Shown piece after piece: positions 58,485 through 64,000 of a stretch of DNA of 64,000 bases. The DNA comes from UBA1413 sp964650525 (GTDB taxonomy: Bacteria > Bacteroidota > Bacteroidia > Bacteroidales > Prolixibacteraceae). The DNA is taken from contig CAZYUA010000018.1 in NCBI GenBank assembly GCA_964650525.1, forward strand, positions 21,575-85,574. Direction: 5' to 3'. Positions within the stretch are counted from its first letter, which is position 1, and each line of letters begins with the position of its first letter. Below the pieces are notes generated by a model. That model was not told the origin of the DNA and made no database searches. It saw nothing but the letters and a program-made list of their open reading frames with translations. Both the position numbers and the translations under genes were made by a program.

Positions 58485-59183
58485 TTAATAAACAGGATTT
58501 GGATTGATTTTGTCAGACTCCACCATGCCATCCTTCAACCGGATGATGCGATGAGCGTGCAGGGCGATGCTCTCCTCATGGGTTACAACCAGGAGGGTAT
58601 TTCCCTTGCGGTGAATTTCTGAAAAGAGTTTCATGATTTCTTCCGATATTTCAGAATCGAGGTTGCCGGTAGGCTCATCCGCCAGCAACAGTGAGGGTTT
58701 GTTTACCAGAGCCCGGGCAATAGCGACCCTTTGTCTCTGTCCTCCCGACAGTTCGTTGGGCTTGTGTTCAATACGGTCACTTAGGCCAACATCCTCGAGC
58801 ATTTTCTTCGCTTTTTCCCGGCGGGCAACTTTGCGCTCACCGGCATATACAAGAGGAAGCATCACATTGTCCAGCGCGCTGTTCCGCGGTAAAAGGTTAA
58901 AAACCTGGAATACAAATCCGATTTCACGGTTCCGGATTTCAGCCAGACGATTATCGCTGAGACTGCTTGCCTCCGTGCCATTGAGAATATATCGGCCGGA
59001 AGTTGGGGAATCCAGGCATCCTATGATATTCATGAGTGTCGACTTGCCCGATCCTGAAGCTCCCATTACAGCTACATACTCCCCTTTGTATATGTCAAGG
59101 GACACCGATCGCAAGGCCCTGACAACCGTGGGTCCCACCCGGTAGTTCTTGACAATGTTTTCCAAATGGATAACCTTTTCCAT
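58485..59183 (-). CDS. ABC transporter ATP-binding protein (MacB/LolD type)
   Basis: A 232-residue ATPase of the lipoprotein/macrolide exporter family: Walker A 'GASGSGKSTL', Q-loop 'IGFVFQVFNLLPR', signature 'LSGGQRQRVAIARAL', Walker B 'LLLADEPTGNLD' and H-loop 'VVTHE'. The sequence between (STLMNIIGCLD) is the LolD/MacB hallmark. It would pair with FtsX-like permeases, but none is next to it. It starts 11 bases before the degenerate methyltransferase-like gene on the same strand, and a -7 box lies at 59209-59216. The PduO gene follows. Confidence 0.95.
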   Translation of the reverse strand: MEKVIHLENIVKNYRVGPTVVRALRSVSLDIYKGEYVAVMGASGSGKSTLMNIIGCLDSPTSGRYILNGTEASSLSDNRLAEIRNREIGFVFQVFNLLPRNSALDNVMLPLVYAGERKVARREKAKKMLEDVGLSDRIEHKPNELSGGQRQRVAIARALVNKPSLLLADEPTGNLDSEISEEIMKLFSEIHRKGNTLLVVTHEESIALHAHRIIRLKDGMVESDKINPNPVY

Positions 59184-59193
59184 AAAACATCTT

Positions 59194-59757
59194 TTAATAA
59201 AAACTGTTCAAAAGTACATAATCCTGTTTTTGCAATTCCCGGTTGAAAATCACAATTCCTGTCCGATGAACTTCCAGGGTTACCTGTACGGCCGGTGAAT
59301 TTCTCAAATAATCCATAAATTTCTGCATCTCTTTATTTCTCAGGTTCATCAGGATCCAGCAGGAGTCGTGAATAGGTGTCCGGATTTCCGGCAAGATACC
59401 TGGTGTCTCCTTCCAAATGATCATTTCGTTGTTTTCAAAGTCGAAAATTCCCGGGAAATCCTCTCCTGTCGCAAATGTAGTCCTTTCGCAGAAACGGAAA
59501 CCAGGAGAGCCCGGAAAACACAGGTTTCCCACGATTCGTATTTTCGCCGGACTGAAAAAATCAACCAGACGAAATATCATTCTGGTTTGCCTTTTGGTGT
59601 GGCAGGGTAAGCGATTCATCACTGGATCATCCGGGCTATCCGGATCTGACTTTCCGAACAGGACCCTGGTGACCAGGTCACAGGCAAAAGGGGAATGGAT
59701 ACCCGCACCCCATCGGTTGCTGCGGATGGGCTTAATTGTCTTTTCTGGTCGAGTCAT
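59194..59757 (-). CDS. Degenerate class I methyltransferase-like protein
   Basis: A 187-residue protein (from ATG 59757; an earlier start would give 210). Its ends match a Bacteroidota SAM-methyltransferase family: N-terminal 'RWGAGIHSPFACDLVTRVLFG' and C-terminal 'FMDYLRNSPAVQVTLEVHRTGIVIFNRELQKQDYVLL'. The middle does not: where the SAM motif (E-L-G-T-x-x-G) should be, the frame reads 'IRIVGNLCFPGSPGFRF', and the stretch to the acidic motif is shortened by 40-60 residues. I infer a non-catalytic or decaying derivative, with a deletion in the Rossmann core, rather than an active enzyme. It lies between recG (divergent) and the ATPase gene (11 bases). Confidence 0.55.
   Translation of the reverse strand: MTRPEKTIKPIRSNRWGAGIHSPFACDLVTRVLFGKSDPDSPDDPVMNRLPCHTKRQTRMIFRLVDFFSPAKIRIVGNLCFPGSPGFRFCERTTFATGEDFPGIFDFENNEMIIWKETPGILPEIRTPIHDSCWILMNLRNKEMQKFMDYLRNSPAVQVTLEVHRTGIVIFNRELQKQDYVLLNSFY
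59209..59216 (-). promoter_or_regulatory. Probable -7 promoter element of the MacB/LolD-type ATPase gene
   Basis: On the minus strand this reads TACTTTTG (TAnnTTTG), 26 bases before ATG 59183. It overlaps the 3' end of the degenerate methyltransferase-like gene, suggesting the ATPase can be transcribed separately. Confidence 0.4.
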
Positions 59758-59866
59758 ATCTGCTGACAACCTGTCATGAAGAAATGGGAAAGCCCCCGGG
59801 AAGCATAACCGGATTCCGGCCACCATTCAGGTGAAAAGTCCGGTTCTGAAATTGGCTTCAGTTTCT

Positions 59867-59874
59867 TATCTTTG
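59867..59874 (+). promoter_or_regulatory. Probable -7 promoter element of recG
   Basis: TATCTTTG matches TAnnTTTG and lies only 6 bases before ATG 59881. Transcription would begin near the ATG, implying a leaderless or near-leaderless recG mRNA. Confidence 0.45.
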
Positions 59875-59880
59875 CTGGTC

Positions 59881-61983
59881 ATGTCGGAATTTCTGGACCA
59901 AAATATAAAATTTCTTCCGGGTGTTGGCCCCGTGAGAGCGGAAATGCTCAAGAAAGAACTGAACATTGAGACTTTCAGAGATCTTCTGTACTATTTTCCT
60001 TTTAAGTATATAGACCGGACCCGGTTTTACAAGGCCGGAGAAGTTCAGGCACAGATGCCGCACGTACAGGTGAAGGGGAAGATCACAGCCTTGGAGGTGG
60101 CAGGCATAGGGAACAAGCAAAGGCTTACCGCCTGGTTCGGTGATGAAACAGGAAGCATTGAACTGGTATGGTTTCAGGGGGTCAAATGGATGAAAGAACA
60201 CCTGAAGCTCAATACTACCTATACCATTTTCGGAAAGCCTTCGGAGTTCAGCGGACGGGTCAGTATTGTCCACCCTGAAGTGGAAGCAGAGGGAGATCTC
60301 TCGCTTCTTCCTGCCGGGATTTTCCAGGCTCAGTATGGTACCACGGAAAATCTGAAAAAAAAATTCATCACGTCAAAAACCCTGCACCGGCTTATGATGG
60401 TGCTCCTTGAAAAAGTTGCGGGTAAAATCGGTGAAACCCTTCCTGCTGTATTGATCAGCAGGTTGAAAATAATGCCCCTAGAAAAGGCTCTGATGGTTAT
60501 TCACAGGCCTGAAAACACCCACGAGCTGAGGAATGCCCGCTTCAGGCTTAAATACGAAGAGTTGTTCTTTATTCAGCTCAAAATCCTAAGCATCAAGCAT
60601 AATCGCGAGGATAAATTTAAAGGGTATCCGTTTCACAGGGTGGGATACAATTTTAACACCTTCTATCATCATTTTCTGCCGTTTGAATTGACGGAAGCCC
60701 AGAAAAGGGTTATCCGGGAGATACGGAAGGACGTAGCCCGGGACATCCAGATGAACCGGCTTCTTCAAGGTGATGTAGGCAGCGGAAAGACCCTGGTAGC
60801 CCTGATGAGTGCCCTGATTGCCATTGACAATGAGTTTCAGTGTTGCCTGATGGCCCCGACAGAAATTTTAGCCCAGCAGCACTATGCTACCATCAGCAGA
60901 CTGCTGGAAGGGATGAATCTGGAGCTTGGCCTTCTGACGGGTTCTACAAAAGCTTCCGAAAGACCTGTAATCCATGAGAAACTGCGCAGCGGTAAAATGC
61001 ACCTGCTGATCGGCACCCATGCCCTTATAGAAGATCAGGTTAGTTTCAGCCGTCTGGGCTTGGTGATTATTGACGAACAACACCGGTTCGGGGTAGCTCA
61101 GCGGGCAAAATTATGGCAGAAAACCGATGCCATACCGCCCCATATCCTGGTCATGACGGCCACTCCCATTCCCCGGACGCTGGCCATGACAGTATATGGC
61201 GACCTGGATGTTTCTGTTATCGATACCCTGCCTCCGGGCAGGAAACCAGTCCAGACCCTCCATTTCCATGAGCATAAAAGGCCGGAAGTCTATACGTTCA
61301 TCCGGCAACAACTAATGGCAGGCAGGCAGGTCTATTTCGTGTTTCCTCTGATCTCGGAATCAGAAAATCTGGACCTTAAAAACCTGGAGGAAGGATTCAG
61401 CCACATTTGTGAAGAATTCAACGGATGGGAGATCTCCATGGTCCATGGACGGATGAAACCTTCAGACAAGGAAAGGGAAATGGTGAACTTTAAAGAAGGG
61501 AAAACCCGCATTCTGGTAGCCACCACCGTCATCGAAGTCGGGGTCGATGTACCGAATGCAACGGTTATGGTCATCGAGAGTGCCGAAAGGTTTGGCCTGT
61601 CGCAGTTACACCAGTTACGTGGCAGGGTGGGCAGAGGGGCAGGACAATCCTACTGCATCCTGATGTCGGCTTATAAAACCAGCAACGAAAGTCGCAAACG
61701 CCTGGATATCATGGTTAAAACCAACGATGGATTTGAAATTGCAGAAATGGATATGCGTTTGCGCGGATATGGCGACATGGAAGGCACCCAGCAAAGCGGT
61801 ATCGGCTTTGACCTCAAAATCGCCAACCTGGCCAAAGATGGTGAAATCCTCGAAATGGCCCGAAAAGACGCCAGGGAGATCTTGCTTGCAGACCCCAACC
61901 TAGAGACCGGCGACTATAGGATTTTACGCCATTCCCTTGCTCGTGGGCCAGAAACAGGATTCGAATGGGCCGTCATCAGTTGA
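59881..61983 (+). CDS. recG: ATP-dependent DNA helicase RecG
   Basis: Remodels stalled replication forks and branched DNA. The 700-residue protein opens SEFLDQNIKFLPGVGPVRAEML, then the wedge/OB domain ('YYFPFKYIDRTRF', 'VKGKITALEVAGIGNKQRLTAWFGD'), then the helicase core: Walker A 'GDVGSGKTLVAL', DEQH box 'IIDEQHRFG', 'MTATPIPRTLAM', 'VHGRMKPSDKEREM', and motif VI 'QLRGRVGRG'. The C-terminal 'MRLRGYGDMEGTQQSG' is typical of the RecG TRG motif. ATG 59881 was chosen over an in-frame GTG at 59872 because of the promoter box. It is monocistronic and divergent from the methyltransferase-like gene. Confidence 0.97.
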   Translation: MSEFLDQNIKFLPGVGPVRAEMLKKELNIETFRDLLYYFPFKYIDRTRFYKAGEVQAQMPHVQVKGKITALEVAGIGNKQRLTAWFGDETGSIELVWFQGVKWMKEHLKLNTTYTIFGKPSEFSGRVSIVHPEVEAEGDLSLLPAGIFQAQYGTTENLKKKFITSKTLHRLMMVLLEKVAGKIGETLPAVLISRLKIMPLEKALMVIHRPENTHELRNARFRLKYEELFFIQLKILSIKHNREDKFKGYPFHRVGYNFNTFYHHFLPFELTEAQKRVIREIRKDVARDIQMNRLLQGDVGSGKTLVALMSALIAIDNEFQCCLMAPTEILAQQHYATISRLLEGMNLELGLLTGSTKASERPVIHEKLRSGKMHLLIGTHALIEDQVSFSRLGLVIIDEQHRFGVAQRAKLWQKTDAIPPHILVMTATPIPRTLAMTVYGDLDVSVIDTLPPGRKPVQTLHFHEHKRPEVYTFIRQQLMAGRQVYFVFPLISESENLDLKNLEEGFSHICEEFNGWEISMVHGRMKPSDKEREMVNFKEGKTRILVATTVIEVGVDVPNATVMVIESAERFGLSQLHQLRGRVGRGAGQSYCILMSAYKTSNESRKRLDIMVKTNDGFEIAEMDMRLRGYGDMEGTQQSGIGFDLKIANLAKDGEILEMARKDAREILLADPNLETGDYRILRHSLARGPETGFEWAVIS

Positions 61984-62130
61984 CACCCTCCCCTTTCAAA
62001 AACAGGAAAACCGGCTGCCTTTCGGACAATCGTTTTATTCATTCGATTGATTACATGACATTTACATTATCAATATTTATTTCTACGCCTGGGAGTGCGG
62101 GCAAAGAAAATTTTGTATTTTCACCTCAGC

Positions 62131-63048
62131 ATGGAATCCTCTTTCATGAAGTCTATTAAAAACCGCCTGTACTCCATCATTTTCGAAGCCGACACGGCTA
62201 AAGGGAAGCTATTTGATATAGCCCTGATTCTTGCAATCTGCCTGAGTATATTGCTGGTGTCGCTCGAAAGCATCCCATCCTTTAATTCCCGGTATCATCT
62301 GTGGCTGAAAGTAGCCGAATGGATGATTACGGGCCTCTTTACCATCGAATATATCTTAAGAATATGGGTATTAGAAAAGCCTGTTGCTTATATCAGGAGT
62401 TTTTTCGGTATCATTGACTTGCTGGCGATTCTGCCAAGTTACCTGGGGCTATTCTTCCCTGGAGGCCAGAGTCTGCTGGTCATCCGGGCAATCCGGCTTC
62501 TGAGGGTTTTCCGCATCATGAAACTTACCAGATACACGTCAGCCGGTTATACCCTGATCAAGGCACTAAGGGCAAGCCTGGAAAAGATTCTGGTTTTTTT
62601 ATTCGTTATCGTGACCCTGGTCATCATTTTTGGCACGGTCATGTATCTGATTGAAGGGGAGAAACACGGATTTACCGACATACCCACGGGTATTTACTGG
62701 GCGGTGGTTACACTCACCACTGTGGGATACGGGGACATCTCCCCTGCTACTCCCATTGGGCAATTTCTGGCGAGTATCATTATGATTCTGGGGTACGGCA
62801 TTATCGCTGTACCTACCGGCATAGTGACCGCCCAGTTAATTGCCAGACCTCCGACTGTCAATACCCAGGTTTGTCAAAACTGCATGTTCGACAAACACGA
62901 CGACGACGCTCTTTATTGTAAGAGATGCGGGGCATACTTGCACAATGAAAAGGGACAGAACAGGAGCATGGGGCATCAGGAAACAAAATGGCCCGATAAC
63001 GGAGAGGTGGGGAATGCCCCAGGGGTGGTACCTGCAGATAAGTCTTAA
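62131..63048 (+). CDS. Voltage-gated-type potassium channel (ion transporter) with C-terminal zinc ribbon
   Basis: A 305-residue six-helix cation channel. S1-S4 span about residues 25-150, with S4 carrying regularly spaced Arg/Lys ('IRAIRLLRVFRIMKLTRY'), S5 and S6 follow, and the selectivity filter TTVGYGD is at residues 196-202, so K+ selectivity is likely. 'GIYWAVVTLTTVGYGDISPATPIGQ' and 'IPTGIVTAQL' are Kv hallmarks. After S6 the chain ends in C-x2-C-x11-C-x2-C ('CQNCMFDKHDDDALYCKRCG'), a zinc ribbon, then a tail of low complexity. I chose ATG 62131; ATG 62146 (MKSIKNRLY) is also possible. A cytoplasmic zinc-ribbon is unusual for channels and could be a sensor or tetramerisation element. 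Confidence 0.92.
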   Translation: MESSFMKSIKNRLYSIIFEADTAKGKLFDIALILAICLSILLVSLESIPSFNSRYHLWLKVAEWMITGLFTIEYILRIWVLEKPVAYIRSFFGIIDLLAILPSYLGLFFPGGQSLLVIRAIRLLRVFRIMKLTRYTSAGYTLIKALRASLEKILVFLFVIVTLVIIFGTVMYLIEGEKHGFTDIPTGIYWAVVTLTTVGYGDISPATPIGQFLASIIMILGYGIIAVPTGIVTAQLIARPPTVNTQVCQNCMFDKHDDDALYCKRCGAYLHNEKGQNRSMGHQETKWPDNGEVGNAPGVVPADKS

Positions 63049-63075
63049 AAGTGAGGAATAGATTATTTAAGGATT

Positions 63076-63687
63076 ATGGGCATAAAAATAACAACTTTAC
63101 TAAGCCGTTTGCTTCCGCCACCCGGATGGCGTTTTCCCGTTCTGATTTTAGCAGGGATTTTTGCCGGGCTGGGTTTCTTCTCCCTTTATCTGGGAAAAGC
63201 CCATAGTTACCTCACCGACAGGCCGGAAGCGTGTGTCAACTGCCACATCATGGCCCCCCAGTATGCTACCTGGAGCCACGGGTCCCATCGCGATAAAGCA
63301 CATTGTAACGACTGTCATGTACCGCACAACAATGTTTTCAACAAATACTATTTTAAGGCTGCCGATGGCTTGCGCCATTCCCTTCTTTTCACCCTGAGAA
63401 AGGAAAGACAGGTGATCATGATTCTTCCACCAGGTGCCAGGGTAGTCCAAAGCAATTGCATCCGCTGTCATGAACAACAACTGGTAGATCCTCAACTGGA
63501 AGCATCTGTCAGGATGTACAGGGAAATCCGGGAAGGAAGGCGCTGCATCGACTGCCACAAGAACGAGGGAGGACATGGCAAAATCAACAGTCTGTCCAGC
63601 GTTCCCTATGCCAGGGTTCCGTTTCTTGAAAGCCCTGTTCCTGAATGGCTAAAAAACAAAAAAGATAATAAACCCATAACAAATTAG
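63076..63687 (+). CDS. nrfH: NrfH-type cytochrome c nitrite reductase small subunit (membrane quinol dehydrogenase)
   Basis: A membrane-anchored tetraheme cytochrome that takes electrons from quinol and passes them to NrfA for reduction of nitrite to ammonium. The 203-residue protein has an N-terminal helix (about residues 18-40), then four CXXCH motifs at residues 53-57, 77-81, 128-132 and 157-161. 'YLTDRPEACVNCHIMAPQYATWSHGSHR' in parts is typical of NrfH, with the Met after the first heme (CHIM) as axial ligand. It starts 27 bases after the ion-channel gene. NrfA normally follows immediately, but no start is seen in the remaining 313 bases. Confidence 0.93.
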   Translation: MGIKITTLLSRLLPPPGWRFPVLILAGIFAGLGFFSLYLGKAHSYLTDRPEACVNCHIMAPQYATWSHGSHRDKAHCNDCHVPHNNVFNKYYFKAADGLRHSLLFTLRKERQVIMILPPGARVVQSNCIRCHEQQLVDPQLEASVRMYREIREGRRCIDCHKNEGGHGKINSLSSVPYARVPFLESPVPEWLKNKKDNKPITN

Positions 63688-64000
63688 ATGTCTTTGGATG
63701 ATTTGCACCCCCGGTGATGACTCATTAAAAAGGATTCCATTCGTTTCAAAAGAGAAACCAGTAAAACGCCATCTTATAAAGTATGAAAAACCCGTCTCTT
63801 CTTGAGCAAGCCCAAACGTGATGATGAACCACACAGGAAACGAAGTTCGGCAGAGCCAATTACATATGTTTCACGACATTTACCACAGAAACTAAATATT
63901 TTAAACACATGAAACCCTCATGGCCGTTAGTTTTTAGTTTCAGTGGCCCGGCCACAAAAGGACATGTAATTGGAGGGAGGGCAGCAAAAAAGCTCTTAGC
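63688..64000. other. Right-edge gap without a recognised gene
   Basis: After nrfH there are 313 bases with no confident gene. ATG at 63909 opens a frame to the edge (about 30 codons), but its sequence (MKPSWPLVFSFSGPATKG...) does not resemble NrfA or another known protein. No terminator stem or exact TAnnTTTG box was recognised. Confidence 0.5.

Noticed and set aside
63909..64000. Open frame from ATG 63909 to the right edge, considered as the start of nrfA
   Set aside because: The first 30 residues lack an NrfA-like anchor or heme motif; coding status cannot be decided from this window.

Overview
The window reads as a chromosomal segment of a Bacteroidota bacterium, most likely an anaerobic Bacteroidales/Marinilabiliales-type organism. 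The evidence is: a large secreted protein with a type IX secretion (T9SS) C-terminal domain; repeated close matches to the Bacteroidota -7 promoter element TAnnTTTG just ahead of genes; lineage-typical genes (CreD with its winged-helix regulator, DUF2795, ElbB, a DPP-IV-type peptidase, PduO-type adenosyltransferase); and an anaerobic-leaning gene set (Fe-S class I fumarase, Pta-AckA plus Ptb-Buk, NrfH). Genes are densely packed on both strands. No tRNA, rRNA, CRISPR array, insertion sequence or prophage was recognised. All assignments rest on reading the sequence and on recalled family features; no database search was run.

Layout. 1-9 kb: the tail of a probable serine hydrolase, an Hsp20 chaperone, trmD with two membrane-protein genes, a minus-strand group (SUI1 factor, TcdA, TatD, ElbB, TspO-like protein), then a membrane protein, winged-helix regulator and CreD cluster marked by CAAAG/CTTTG dyads. 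9-19 kb: class I fumarase, a 444-base gap with several promoter-like boxes, a tiny lysine-rich ORF, a FAD/Fe-S D-2-hydroxyacid dehydrogenase, and a 1428-residue T9SS cargo protein with roughly 384-bp internal repeats. 19.5-25 kb: a BlaI-type signalling operon (TonB-domain protein, BlaI repressor, M56 protease fused to a TonB domain, TPR protein) with two matching dyads over its promoter, divergent from an ABC-F ATPase. 25.5-28 kb: a thioredoxin-fold protein and an OmpA-family gene with an apparent frameshift.

28-39 kb is a sugar-acid locus: three Gfo/Idh/MocA oxidoreductases (two with Tat signals), a LacI-type regulator with a perfect 20-bp palindrome upstream, a mannonate-oxidoreductase-like SDR, a KDG-kinase-like PfkB protein, a LarA-superfamily enzyme that keeps the nickel-pincer residues at the right spacing, PdxB and 6-phosphogluconate dehydrogenase. 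This is the best candidate here for an undescribed pathway, possibly gluconate/mannonate or uronate metabolism with extracytoplasmic sugar oxidation. 39-47 kb: a cation/proton antiporter and a five-gene fermentation operon (pta, a 3-hydroxyacyl-CoA-dehydrogenase-like gene with altered catalytic positions, ackA, ptb, buk).

47-64 kb: a nitroreductase; the thrS-infC-rpmI-rplT translation operon, in which infC appears to start at a rare ATA codon behind a strong Shine-Dalgarno; a DPP-IV-family peptidase; a nitrilase-family amidase, acyltransferase and B3/B4-domain group; DUF2795; a 424-residue protein of unknown function; PduO; a lone MacB/LolD-type ATPase; a degenerate methyltransferase-like gene; recG; a potassium-channel-like protein; and NrfH close to the right edge.
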